A stretch of 54,004 nucleotides of DNA from IMG/VR virus record IMGVR_UViG_3300046506_000272, positions 1-54,004 of that record. The stretch is one strand, 5' to 3'. This document shows positions 1 to 8,800 of the stretch, one piece after another. Position numbers and translations under genes: made by a program. The notes under the pieces were generated by a model, which did no database searches, had not been told where the DNA came from, and saw only the letters and a program-made list of their open reading frames with translations. This DNA is from a virus. Each line of letters opens with the position of its first letter. The first letter of the stretch is position 1.

Positions 1-630
1 GACCGGCTCGTCTGCCGGCCCCACGAGGACGCGACAGCGGCCCGCCTCGCCGAACTCCCCGGCCTGTTCGTGAAGCTGAACACGACGGCGGCCCTGATGC
101 GGGGCGCCCGTCGGATAGGCGGCGGCGGTTCCGGCAGTAAGACTCCGCCGATTCCGCCCCGGCTCGAAGTCCTCGCCCTCGTCGGCCCCGGCGGCGTCGC
201 AGCCCGGCTGTCGGCGATTGAAGACTCGTGGCGGGCCGTGCTCGGCTGGACGGTCGCCCCGTGGCGCGGCAGCCCCGCCCAAGCGGTGCCGCAACTGGTC
301 GAGTTCCTCGCCAACAATCTCCTGTGGGCGTGCTCGTCCTATGAGGAGGTGGGGCAGGACATCGACGAACTGCGGCGCCTGCACGGCGAATGCCTGGCGA
401 TCGTCAACGACGAGCGGAAGCCCGGCCGCGTCCAGATCGGCGCCTGCCCCACCCCGGGCGAAGGCGGGCCGTGCGCGGCGCCGTTGACCGCGCGCGCCGA
501 CAGCCACCGCGTCCACTGCTCGGTGTGCGGGAGCCGGTGGGAGACGTTGGGGGAGTGGCGGGAACTCCGGGCCGCGCAGGAGCGGGTGCTTGCCGAGCTG
601 GCCATCCGACAGGAAGAGGTTGCAGCGTGA
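1..630 (+). CDS. Hypothetical phage protein, 5' truncated by window edge
   Basis: The reading frame is open from base 1, so the gene starts upstream of the window; a GTG at base 70 is only an internal candidate start. The visible part is about 209 residues. Its C-terminal third carries a zinc-ribbon-like set of cysteines (CPTPGEGGPC, then CSVCG) followed by a tryptophan and a helical tail. This architecture (helical N-terminus, C-terminal zinc ribbon) recurs in Streptomyces phage proteins of unknown function. The stop overlaps the GTG start of the next gene, so the two are translationally coupled. No function is assigned. Confidence 0.8.
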   Translation, partial: DRLVCRPHEDATAARLAELPGLFVKLNTTAALMRGARRIGGGGSGSKTPPIPPRLEVLALVGPGGVAARLSAIEDSWRAVLGWTVAPWRGSPAQAVPQLVEFLANNLLWACSSYEEVGQDIDELRRLHGECLAIVNDERKPGRVQIGACPTPGEGGPCAAPLTARADSHRVHCSVCGSRWETLGEWRELRAAQERVLAELAIRQEEVAA

Positions 631-893
631 GTCGCATCGAACTCGACCCGGAGCAGCTCACGTCCATGCGAAATGCTCTGGTACAGCGCGAGCGCGCCAT
701 CATCCAGCAGGTGCTTCAACAGCCCGACTATCCGCCGCTCCCGCCCTGCCCAGAGTGCGGCGCGGTTGTAAAGCAGGTGGACTCGATGGTCGAGCCTCCC
801 GCGTTCGGAGTCGACGCTCGGGCGCTCCTGATCAACCTGAATCCGTGTGGACATCGCTTCCGGGGGGTCGTCGATCTCGATCAGCTCGCGTGA
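627..893 (+). CDS. Small zinc-ribbon-like hypothetical protein
   Basis: This 88-aa protein starts at a GTG that overlaps the preceding TGA in a GTGA arrangement. The N-terminal half is a charged helix and the second half has a CPEC pair and a later NPCGH element, which together could bind one zinc ion. It lies in the same operon as the preceding gene. A hairpin follows about 90 bases downstream. Function is unknown. Confidence 0.75.
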   Translation: MSRIELDPEQLTSMRNALVQRERAIIQQVLQQPDYPPLPPCPECGAVVKQVDSMVEPPAFGVDARALLINLNPCGHRFRGVVDLDQLA

Positions 894-982
894 GTCGCCG
901 TGATGCCATTTCAGCAACGCGACTTGCCGGTTGATCAGCGCTGAGCGTATGGTGTGCTCCAATCGATCTCGCTGTGTCTGGA

Positions 983-1009
983 GGGCCGCCCCCGCTGGCG
1001 GCCCTTTCG
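983..1009 (+). terminator. Hairpin followed by TTTCGCAT
   Basis: A perfect 8-bp stem (GGGCCGCC / GGCGGCCC) with a 6-base loop is followed by a short pyrimidine run. It separates the hypothetical pair upstream from the HTH gene downstream. The same type of element (GC stem, then CTTT and CAT) recurs near 15939, 20458, 24717 and 35916. Confidence 0.6.
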
Positions 1010-1026
1010 CATGCCCGGGGGTGAAC

Positions 1027-1272
1027 ATGCCCGAGCACCTCGTCCCTGAAGACCTCGCGGCCTACTGGACCGGACGGCCCGCCACGACCATCCGGCGGTG
1101 GGCAGCCGAAGGCCGACTCACCCGCCACCACGACCCGGCTCGGCGCAGGAACGGCGTTCTCTACGACCTCGCCGAACTCCCCGAAGCTCGCCGCGACTCC
1201 GACACCCGCGCGCTTATCGCACCCGGTCCCACGCCGGACATCATCGAGACGGCGCCCTTACTCGCCGCCTGA
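1027..1272 (+). CDS. Small helix-turn-helix DNA-binding protein
   Basis: The 81-aa protein carries a MerR/excisionase-type winged HTH: an N-terminal element ending in AAYWTGRPATTIRRWAAEGR, then an arginine-rich wing leading to LYDLAELPEA. I chose the ATG at 1027 because GGGGG lies just upstream; an in-frame GTG at 1021 is possible. It sits alone between a hairpin and a cluster of hairpins, so it may be a separate transcript. It probably binds DNA as a small regulator; its target cannot be read from the sequence. Confidence 0.75.
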   Translation: MPEHLVPEDLAAYWTGRPATTIRRWAAEGRLTRHHDPARRRNGVLYDLAELPEARRDSDTRALIAPGPTPDIIETAPLLAA

Positions 1273-1276
1273 GACC

Positions 1277-1439
1277 CCTGCGCTGGTGGTGCGCAGGCCG
1301 GGCCTTGAGCGCCCCGCGCTCGGCCCACCTCGTCCGCCCGGTCCTGTGGGGGGCCGGGCGGACGCAAACCCCAAGCCGGGGCTGGCCGCTCATCCGGTCC
1401 CGAGTCCCGCCGCCCACGCCCCCCGTCGGGCGGCGGGAC
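1277..1439 (+). terminator. Cluster of three GC-rich hairpins
   Basis: The 214-base gap after the HTH gene holds three inverted repeats: CCTGCGC/GCGCAGG at 1277-1297, GTCCGCCCGG/CCGGGCGGAC at 1332-1363, and a perfect 12-bp stem GTCCCGCCGCCC/GGGCGGCGGGAC at 1404-1439. The first lies five bases after the stop codon. Together they probably end transcription before the tail-fibre block, or act as RNA processing or stability elements. Confidence 0.55.
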
Positions 1440-1486
1440 AGACCCCCAGTGCGCCACAGCGGCGCTGCACAGGAAGGCGCGTCGCT

Positions 1487-1600
1487 GTGGCAGAACCGCA
1501 GACGTTCGTGATCACCGTTGAGGCCTCCGGTGAGGTCACCCCCGCCCAGCCCGAGAACGCCACCGAGCCCGAGCCTGACCCCAACGAGGGGGACCGATGA
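1487..1600 (+). CDS. 37-aa leader-like protein of the tail-fibre operon
   Basis: A GTG at 1487 follows AGGAAGG with 9-base spacing and opens a 37-residue frame. It begins with a beta-strand-like stretch (TFVITVEASGEV) and ends in an acidic Pro/Glu tail. Its stop overlaps the ATG of the next gene. The frame is open further upstream, but only this start has a good ribosome binding site. Tiny proteins of this form often precede tail-fibre genes in actinophages. Function is unknown. Confidence 0.6.
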   Translation: MAEPQTFVITVEASGEVTPAQPENATEPEPDPNEGDR

Positions 1601-2004
1601 CCGCAGGACTCGCCCCCAGCCTCGTCTCCGGCTGGCTCAACACGCTCCGAACCACCGGCAACGGCGGCGCCGCATACAGCGCCGTTGCCGGGACGTTCGT
1701 GCAGCTGCACACCGGCGACCCCGGCGCAGCCGGCACTTCCAACGTGTCCGTCGGCTCGACGACCCGGAACTCGTTCGTCTTCTCCAGCTCCTCGTCCGGA
1801 TCGTCGCTGTCCCTCGGTACAGCTCCGTTGGCGTGGACGAACGGTGGCACGTCGGAAACGCTCACCCACATCTCGGTGTGGACGGCGTCGTCTGCCGGGA
1901 CGCTCTTGTTCACGGTGGCGCTGACGGCGTCGAAGGCTTGGGCGTCGGCTGATTCGTTCTCGCTGGCCACTCTCAGCGCCGCCCTCACTCCCCAGGCGGC
2001 GTGA
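1597..2004 (+). CDS. Small tail-fibre-type structural protein
   Basis: The 135-aa protein is rich in Ser, Thr, Ala and Gly and alternates short beta strands. It contains LHTGDPGAAGTSN near residue 37 and ISVWTASSAGTLLFTVAL near residue 92. This pattern (target temperature, GDP loop, then a strand ending in a W-x-A element) is typical of short phage fibre or fibre-associated proteins in Streptomyces genomes. It heads the host-recognition block and is translationally coupled to the 37-aa gene upstream. The product at 4365-4757 is the same type of protein. Confidence 0.65.
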   Translation: MTAGLAPSLVSGWLNTLRTTGNGGAAYSAVAGTFVQLHTGDPGAAGTSNVSVGSTTRNSFVFSSSSSGSSLSLGTAPLAWTNGGTSETLTHISVWTASSAGTLLFTVALTASKAWASADSFSLATLSAALTPQAA

Positions 2005-2024
2005 CGCCCTGACGGGGAGGGCTC

Positions 2025-3464
2025 GTGGTCAGCTTCAGTGACGACTTCAATCGGGCTGACGGGAGCCCCGGCGCCAACTGGACTCAGGTATCCGGGACTT
2101 GGTCGATCATCTCCAACCAGCTGTCGTCCGGGAACGCGGGCGGCACGATCATCATCCGGGCCACCGGAGCGATGGCCACCAACGACCACTCGGCCCAGAT
2201 CACCATCGCCGCCACTTCAGCCGTCAGCCACGGCGTCTGGGCCCGCGGCAATAGCACCATCACTCAGGGCTACCTGTGGCGCAACGACGGCACCTCGTGG
2301 AACCTCTTCAGCGTCGTCGGCGGCAGCTTCACCTCCATCGGCAGCTACGCGGCAGCAGCCGTGGCGGGCGACATCGCGAAAGTCCAGGCCGTCGGATCGA
2401 CGATCAAAGGCTTCGTCAACGGGGTCGAGCGAGTGTCGGTCGTCAACACCGCCGTCACGACCGGAACGTCCGTCGGCCTCCGCGCCGAATCCACCAGCGC
2501 GCTCCGCTTCGACAACTTCACCGCCACGGACGTCACCTCCGGCACCACGGGCGACGCCGCGCTGTCGGGCACCGGCACACTCGCCGCCACCGGCCTGCGA
2601 GCCGCTGCTGGTGGTGCGGCATCGTCCAGTACGGCAGCACTGTCCGCATCGGGCCTGCGCGCCGCAACCGGCGCCTCCGGCATAGCAGTCGCAGCCAGCC
2701 TTACGACAGACGGCACGCGGGCGGCCTCTGCAGGGGCGGTTCTCACTGCATCGGCAATCCTGGACGCCAGCGGCACCGTAGCCGCCAGCCGCGACGCGGC
2801 ACTCACCGCGACCGCGGCCCTGACCGCGTCCGGTCTGCGAGCCACCGCAGGCGACACCGCCCTCACGGCCACAGCAGCCCTCGCGGCGACCGGCCAATAC
2901 GGGGCGAGCGGCACCGCCGACCTGGCGATCACTTCCGCGCTGGCCGCCGACGGGCTGATAGACCACCCCGGGCAGGCGGGAATCGCCGTAACCGCCGCTC
3001 TCGCAGCAGACGGACTGCGCAACACCCAAGCCAGCACGGGCATCGCTGCCACAGCAGACCTGGCCGCTCAAGGACAGGCCGCCTACCGCAGCAACGCCTC
3101 CCTCGTGGCCGCGGCCACGCTCACGGCCGATGGGTTCACGGGCGTGCCGCCCGTGCTCGGAGACGCCGCCCTGAACGGCACAGGCGTTCTCTCAGCGGCA
3201 GGCGTCCACGCGACGTCCGCAGGCGCCAGCCTCAACGCCGCCGCAGCACTCACAGCAGCAGGCGCCACGGCAACCGCCGGAGCCGCAGCCACCGCCATCA
3301 CGGCCACCCTCACGGCCAGCGGCACAACGCACACCGCCCACGACGACGTCACCATCACCGTCGGCGCCCCCTACAGCCCGTGGAAGACAGGGCTGCCGCA
3401 CGGCGATCCGTGGCCCGCCAGCACGCCGCAGGGCAGCGGCTGGAAGGTGGGCGCCCCGTGCTGA
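2025..3464 (+). CDS. Fibre-like protein with lectin-like head and Ala-rich repeat stalk
   Basis: The 479-aa protein starts at GTG 2025 behind GGGGAGG. Residues 1-165 resemble a LamG/concanavalin-like beta-sandwich, beginning FSDDFNRADGSPGANW. Residues 176-440 are about thirteen imperfect repeats of roughly 19 residues with the pattern AxLxAxAxLxAxG. The C-terminus (YSPWKTGLPHGDPW) is aromatic and lacks repeats. The likely role is a receptor-binding or adhesin fibre at the tail tip, with the repeats as a stalk. That role is inferred from composition and from the neighbouring spike. Confidence 0.7.
   Translation: MVSFSDDFNRADGSPGANWTQVSGTWSIISNQLSSGNAGGTIIIRATGAMATNDHSAQITIAATSAVSHGVWARGNSTITQGYLWRNDGTSWNLFSVVGGSFTSIGSYAAAAVAGDIAKVQAVGSTIKGFVNGVERVSVVNTAVTTGTSVGLRAESTSALRFDNFTATDVTSGTTGDAALSGTGTLAATGLRAAAGGAASSSTAALSASGLRAATGASGIAVAASLTTDGTRAASAGAVLTASAILDASGTVAASRDAALTATAALTASGLRATAGDTALTATAALAATGQYGASGTADLAITSALAADGLIDHPGQAGIAVTAALAADGLRNTQASTGIAATADLAAQGQAAYRSNASLVAAATLTADGFTGVPPVLGDAALNGTGVLSAAGVHATSAGASLNAAAALTAAGATATAGAAATAITATLTASGTTHTAHDDVTITVGAPYSPWKTGLPHGDPWPASTPQGSGWKVGAPC
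2550..3345 (+). repeat. Coding tandem repeats, about 13 units of 19 codons
   Basis: The encoded units share the pattern A-[AL]-x-A-x-A-x-L-x-A-x-G, with turn residues such as LRAxxG or QxxYxS between them. Codons vary between units, so the array is diverged and constrained at protein level rather than freshly expanded. A shorter related array lies at 5356-5550 in another fibre gene. Confidence 0.75.
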
Positions 3465-3745
3465 TCCCCGCCACCTCCACCGAATACCTGCACGTCCCCG
3501 TCACCCTCCCGGTCGGCGTCGACAGCACCAGCACCCCGGTGCGTATCGCCGTCGTCGCCCACCGCGCCGACCCCGCCGACAGCGAATGGCGCGACGCCGA
3601 ATGGGCTGGCACAGACGCCCGGATCCTCGTCGGCCCCGCCAGCAGCCTGCCCCTCACGGCAGGCGACTACCGGGTGTGGATCAACCTCGATCCGCCCGGC
3701 GCCGAAAACGTCGTCCGCAAAGCCGGAATCCTCAGCGTTACCTAG
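3458..3745 (+). CDS. Small beta-rich tail-associated protein
   Basis: The GTG at 3458 overlaps the stop of the preceding fibre gene (GTGCTGA), and GGAAGG lies upstream. The 95-aa product is predicted beta-rich, with HVPVTLPVGVD, VRIAVVAH and GDYRVWINL segments like an immunoglobulin-type fold. The overlap implies co-translation with the fibre protein, so it may be a fibre chaperone or connector. A minus-strand HNH gene begins one base after its stop. Confidence 0.65.
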   Translation: MLIPATSTEYLHVPVTLPVGVDSTSTPVRIAVVAHRADPADSEWRDAEWAGTDARILVGPASSLPLTAGDYRVWINLDPPGAENVVRKAGILSVT

Positions 3746-3746
3746 C

Positions 3747-4328
3747 TCAAAGCCGGGGTGGCGTGCGCTGCGGTGCTGGAGAGCGCACAAAATTGCGCTC
3801 TCCCCGGGCTTGACGGTCGACGATCGAGCGGCCAATTCCGAGCCGCCGCGCAATACTGAGGTGACTTTCCCCCACCTCAAGCGCGGACTCTATTTGTGCG
3901 TCCATCTCGGGTGTCGTACCTACGGGACGACCGCGAGGGAGGTTTTTCTCCTTGAGGTCGGTCATGTTGTCCTGATGGGTGCCGAGAAACCAGTGCTTTG
4001 GATTGTGGCACCAGCCGTGATCGCAGGTGTGACAGACATGTAGCTCTCCCGGCGGGGATCCGTGGGCAATCTCCCATCCGACGCGCGTCGCAATGCGGGT
4101 CTTGCCTCGCCAGCGGAACGCGCCACGGCCCACGTTCGTGAATGCTCCAGTCCAAGGCCAGCACTCGTCCGGGCCTCGCCGGTCAACCTTTTCGAGGTAT
4201 CGAGTTCGCTCATCCTTCCGGGCCGAGCCTAGCGGGTCACCGAATCGATGCCAGCGAAGATAGTGAGCTCGACACCATCCGCGTGACTGGACGTGAATCG
4301 GTCGCGTGCAACCGTCTATTGAGCACAT
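3747..4328 (-). CDS. Free-standing HNH homing-type endonuclease
   Basis: The 193-aa protein has an N-terminal zinc knuckle (CSIDGCTRP, GWCRAHYLRW), a WPW motif, then an HNH core: HVCHTCDH at 97-104 and NPKHWFLGTHQDN at 109-121. A C-terminal HTH (SIARRLGIGRSIV, 158-170) would provide DNA binding. Catalytic and zinc residues look intact. It is the only reverse-strand gene in the first 38 kb, is visibly less GC-rich than its neighbours, and fits with almost no spare bases between two plus-strand tail genes. It is probably a mobile endonuclease insertion. Confidence 0.85.
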   Translation of the reverse strand: MCSIDGCTRPIHVQSRGWCRAHYLRWHRFGDPLGSARKDERTRYLEKVDRRGPDECWPWTGAFTNVGRGAFRWRGKTRIATRVGWEIAHGSPPGELHVCHTCDHGWCHNPKHWFLGTHQDNMTDLKEKNLPRGRPVGTTPEMDAQIESALEVGESHLSIARRLGIGRSIVDRQARGERNFVRSPAPQRTPPRL

Positions 4329-4364
4329 GTCTGCATTTTATTCGATAACGCAGTCGAGAAGGCG

Positions 4365-4757
4365 GTGATTGTCATAAGTGACAACCTTGCGAATACGGGC
4401 GAGAATCGCTGCCTCGACTTCATCATGGGCAACACGGCTACCGCCCCGACCACGCCCCTCAAGGTCGCGCTGGTCACCGCGGCTGGCACCGACACCACGA
4501 ACGGCACCGAGGTGACCGGCGGCAGCTACGCCCGCCAGACCATCACCGCCGGCGCGGCCGTCAACGGCGCCACCGCCAACTCGGCCGACCTCGTGTTCTC
4601 CGGAATGCCGGCCGCGACCGTGGTCGGCGTGGAGATCTGGGACTCCGCGGGCACCCCGGTGCGGCTCTGGTACGGCAACCTGTCGGCGTCCCGCACCGTC
4701 GCGGCCGGTGACGAGCTTCGACTCACCGCTGGTTCTTTGACTCTGTCCTTGAGCTGA
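4365..4757 (+). CDS. Small tail-fibre-type structural protein
   Basis: The 130-aa product contains SDNLANTGENRCLDFIMGN followed by TPLKVALVTAAGTDTT and a GGSYARQTIT strand, a pattern repeated widely in actinophage fibre-block proteins. It ends in strands (GVEIWDSAG, LWYGNLSASRT) also seen in the 1597-2004 product. The GTG start at 4365 lacks a well-spaced ribosome binding site, perhaps because the HNH gene inserted just upstream. It probably forms part of the tail tip or fibre. Confidence 0.65.
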   Translation: MIVISDNLANTGENRCLDFIMGNTATAPTTPLKVALVTAAGTDTTNGTEVTGGSYARQTITAGAAVNGATANSADLVFSGMPAATVVGVEIWDSAGTPVRLWYGNLSASRTVAAGDELRLTAGSLTLSLS

Positions 4758-4772
4758 CGAGGGAGGCGCTGA

Positions 4773-5891
4773 ATGCCGTCCCTCTCAACGCTCGTCGACA
4801 ATTTCAACGACGGGACCGTAGGGCCCGACTGGGGAAACGCCTACGGCGGTGTCAGTGAAAGCGGCGGCAAGGCGCACGTGCCGTGCACGACGGGCTACGC
4901 CGGCTACCAGACCGCGTACAGCTGGACCATGGCTGGCGCCACCTTCTTCGTAGCCGTCACCGCCGTGCCCGCAGCGTCGACCGCGACCGAGGCCTACGCT
5001 TCCGTGTTCGTCAACGCCCCCGACATCGCGACCTCCGGCGTCCGTGTCGGGTTCGTCATCAACACCGTCACCGGGCTGCTGAAGTTCAGCTCGGAGACCG
5101 GCTACTACGACCCGGGCGCCGTCACCGTCACCTACAACGCGACTACCCACAAGTTCCTGCGGCTGCGCGAGGACGGCACCAACGTCTACTGGGACACCTC
5201 GCCAGACGGCACGACATGGACGAACCAGCGGACCCTCGCCACCCCCGGCTGGGTCACCGCGAGCGTCGACACGTGCGCCCTGGACCTGTCCGCCCACCGC
5301 GACGCCGGAACCGCCGACGAGGCGCAGTACGACCTGTTCAACACCCTGTCCGACGGCGCCGTATGGACCGCAGCGGCAGACCTGACCGCAGACAGCAGCC
5401 TCGCCGCGGCGGCCCTCGTGTCCGCACACGCCGCAGCAGACCTTGCAGCAGACAGCGCCCTCGGCGCGGCAGCCGTGCTTTCCGCGCACGCCGTCGCAGA
5501 CCTGACCGGCGAAGCGGAGCTCACCGCCGACGCAGACAGCAGCGGAATCCCGGAGGTGGCAGCCTTGGCCGCGGGAGACTGGGACCTGTGCATCGAACAG
5601 GGCAGCACCTTCGTGCAGACCTATACGGTCACCGACGACGACTCCTTCACCTGGACAGGCTGGGGAGCCCGAGCCCAGATTCGCTCCGCCCCCGCCGACA
5701 ACGGCGAACTTCTCCTCGACCTGACGCCCTACCTGCTCGTGAGCGGCGCGGCAGTCCGGCTGGCCATCCCAGCCGCCCAGACGCAGACCATCACCCGCAA
5801 CGGCGTGTGGGACCTCGAGATGTACCAGGGCTCCATCGTGGTCCGCCTCCTCAACGGGCGCGCGATCATCTCGCCGGAGGTGACCAGGTGA
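4773..5891 (+). CDS. Fibre protein: lectin-like domain, short repeats, LtfC-like C-terminus
   Basis: The 372-aa protein starts at ATG 4773 behind GGGAGG. Residues 1-190 look like a LamG-type beta-sandwich (VDNFNDGTVGPDWGN at the start). Residues 195-258 hold a short Ala-rich repeat array like that of the 2025 gene. Residues 262-372 (GDWDLCIEQGSTFVQTY onward) resemble the beta-sandwich domain of LtfC-type phage proteins found beside long tail fibres. Its stop overlaps the spike start, so it may be a fibre-to-tail adaptor. Confidence 0.7.
   Translation: MPSLSTLVDNFNDGTVGPDWGNAYGGVSESGGKAHVPCTTGYAGYQTAYSWTMAGATFFVAVTAVPAASTATEAYASVFVNAPDIATSGVRVGFVINTVTGLLKFSSETGYYDPGAVTVTYNATTHKFLRLREDGTNVYWDTSPDGTTWTNQRTLATPGWVTASVDTCALDLSAHRDAGTADEAQYDLFNTLSDGAVWTAAADLTADSSLAAAALVSAHAAADLAADSALGAAAVLSAHAVADLTGEAELTADADSSGIPEVAALAAGDWDLCIEQGSTFVQTYTVTDDDSFTWTGWGARAQIRSAPADNGELLLDLTPYLLVSGAAVRLAIPAAQTQTITRNGVWDLEMYQGSIVVRLLNGRAIISPEVTR
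5356..5550 (+). repeat. Short Ala-rich coding repeats
   Basis: About three units of roughly 20 codons encode AADLTADSSLAAAALVSAH-type segments. They share the alternating Ala/Leu pattern of the larger array at 2550-3345, so the two stalks probably have a common origin. Confidence 0.65.
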
Positions 5892-8800
5892 AGCTCCAGA
5901 TCAGCGGCGAACAGCCTGCCGACGGCGTCACCGTCACCGGCGGGCAGCAGTCCGCCGTCATCGAGGTCAACGCGGGCGCGGTGTTCGCGGTCAACGGGCA
6001 GACCGGCAACGTCACCATCGGTGGCGTCACCGACTGGCTGAGCACCGCCCTGCCGCCTTTCAATGCTGTCGGCGACGGCGTCCACGACGACACGGCCGCC
6101 CTGCAGGCCGCGATCGACGCCTGCCAGCCCGGCGGAACCGTCTACCTGCCCCGCGGCGTGTACAAGACCACGGCGACGCTGGATCTGAAGAACGGTGTCA
6201 CCCTGCGCGGCTCCCACGCCAGCCTGATGGTCGGGCCCGGTATGGCCGGCGACGAATACCCGTCGTACATTCAGCCCGCAGGCGAGTTCACCGGCACCTC
6301 CGTCATTCAGATCATCGGCGACGCGGACGGAACCCACCCGAACATTTCCGGCGAGCAGCGGCTCATCGACCTGATGCTGGACGGCTCCAAGCTCGGCGGA
6401 TCCTCGGTCGACGGCCTGTTCGCCCGCGGCAACGTACAGAACGTCGTCCTCGACAACGTGACGATCCGGCAGATGCCGAACAACGGCATCGTCACCGCGA
6501 GCCGCGGCGACGGCACGTTCCCGTACTCGTGGCGCCTGCACCACGTCATGGTCGACAACTGCCACGCGAACGGGATCCTGTTCACCGGCAACACCGACAT
6601 CACGTTGGACGACGTGCAGGTCATCGGCTGCTGGGCCCAAGGCTTCGTCCTCACCAACTGCACGAACGCCCAGCTCCTGGCCTGCCGCGCTGAATGGAAC
6701 GGCTCGCACGGCTACCACCTGACCGGCGCCTGGGGCGACTGGGCCGGATCCGGCGGCATGCAGATGACCGGCTGCTCCACCGACCGCAACGGCCAGCACG
6801 GCGTCCTCGTCGACGCCACAGGCAACACGCCGATCCTCATCTCCGGCCTCATGACCCGTCGCGACGGCCGCAACGGCGGTGCAGGCGGCGGCGGATACGC
6901 CGGCCTGGCCGTCATCGGAGCCACCGTCCCCGTCACCATCGACGGCATCAACTGCTACCCCGGCGTCGACGACGGAGGCGCTTCCACCAACTCGCCGCAG
7001 TACGGGGCGCGCCTGTCCGGCTCCTCCACGGTCACGCTCGACAACGCCTTCCTGCACGCGGCCACGGCAGGGCTCCTGGACGACGGCACCAACACCCTCG
7101 TCTCCTTCGGCGCGAACATCGTCACCGCCGTCGGGCCAACCACCGTCACGACCCGCACCGTCCAGCCCCGCATCCTCGACTGGATCAACGTTCTGCAGCG
7201 CGGCGCCAAAGGCGACGGCGTCACCGACGACACAGCCGCCATCCAGGCAGCCCTCAATGCCTGCCCGGCGGGCGGCGTCGTCTACATGCCCGCCAAGGTG
7301 TACCGCACCAGCGCGCCCATCAATATCCCGCCCTACGTCACCCTGCGCGGCGCACACGGCGGCGGCGAGGCGCAGAGCCTGTCATCACCCACCCCGGCCT
7401 GCATCAAGCCCCTGGCTAGCTTCTCGGGCGCTGCGGCTATCCAGGTGCTGGACCAGCAACTCGGCGGCTACTCCACCATCTCCTCCGAGGTGAAGATCGA
7501 GGGTGTGACGATCGTCGGGTCGGCGATCCCCTCAGGCACGCCGGTGGACGGCATCCTCGCCACCGGTCAGATCCAGATGCTTTCCCTGCGGGACGTCCAA
7601 GTCCGCAGCGTCACCGGCAAGGGCATCAACACCGCTTACAACCCTTCCGCCCCGCCCGGCCCGCAGGCACCCTTCTGTTTGCATTTCGAGAGGGTCTCGG
7701 TGCTGTGGGCGGCTTCCCACGGCGTCGTCCTCAACAACAGCACAGACTCGACATTCCAGGACGTGTACGTCCTGGGCTGCTCCGGCTTCGGCTGGTACAT
7801 CAGCGGCGCCGACAACTCGATGTGGGTCGCCTGCCGGGCAGAGTGGAGCGGGCTGGACGGTTTCAACCTGGCGGGCGGCAAGGGCGTTCAGGCATTCATC
7901 GGCTGTGCCACCGACCGCAACGGGCAGAACGGCATCTCGGTACCTTCCACGACCGACACCGGAACCATTCTGCTGTCCGGCTGCCACCTCAAGCGGGACG
8001 GCAAGAACTCCACCACCGCCGGATACGCCGGACTGAAGGTGGCGAGCAGCAGCCGCAAAGTCGTCGCCGACAACCTCATCACCACGACCGGAGCCAACGA
8101 CGACGGCAGCGGCAACACCACCCCGCAGTACGGGGTGTCCGCCACCAGCTCGGCCTACGTGACCGTCGCGTCCGGTGCACTGACAGCCGTGTCGGCAGGC
8201 TGGAACGATGGCGGCGGCAACACCACGTTCCTGCGCGGGCCGATGGTCACCGGCTCCAACATCACATCCTGGCTGTGGCCCGGCACTGCGGCGACCGTGG
8301 CCGCAGCCGCCAGCTCGATCATCCTTCAGGCCATGGTCGGCGGCGACACCGCGCAGCGGCTCACGGTCGGCGCCGACGGCAAGCTGAACTGGGGCCCCGG
8401 CAACGCCGCAACCGACACCATTGCAGGACGCGCCGCCTCGGGCGTTTGGTACACCAGCAAAAACGCCCTCATCGGTTCTGCCGCCGCACTCGGAGACAAC
8501 GGCGTCGGTGAAATCCAGCTCGCCGACGCCGCCACCGCTCCAACCACAAACCCGACCGGCGGATCGGCGATCTACTCCCAGTCGGCAGCCGCCGTCCCGC
8601 TGCGGATGAGGGACGTCTCCGGCAACGTGCGCGGCCTCGTTTCTGCGGAAGTCATCGCCGCGGCGGCCCAGAACAACAGCACCACCACGCAGGCGGCATC
8701 CACCTCTCTCACGATCCCCGTAGAGGCGTCCGCCACCTATCGGATGACTGGAATGCTGGTCATTCAGAGTCCCTCCGGTGTCAACTTCACGCACTCTTTC

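Noticed and set aside
2276-3745. 489-codon frame overlapping the repeat fibre gene
   Set aside because: Only its last 95 codons (from GTG 3458) are real; the rest is Arg/His-rich shadow of the fibre gene.
5729-7357. Long minus-strand open frame antisense to the tail spike
   Set aside because: The plus-strand spike frame carries beta-helix motifs; the reverse frame has no recognisable domain or start signal.
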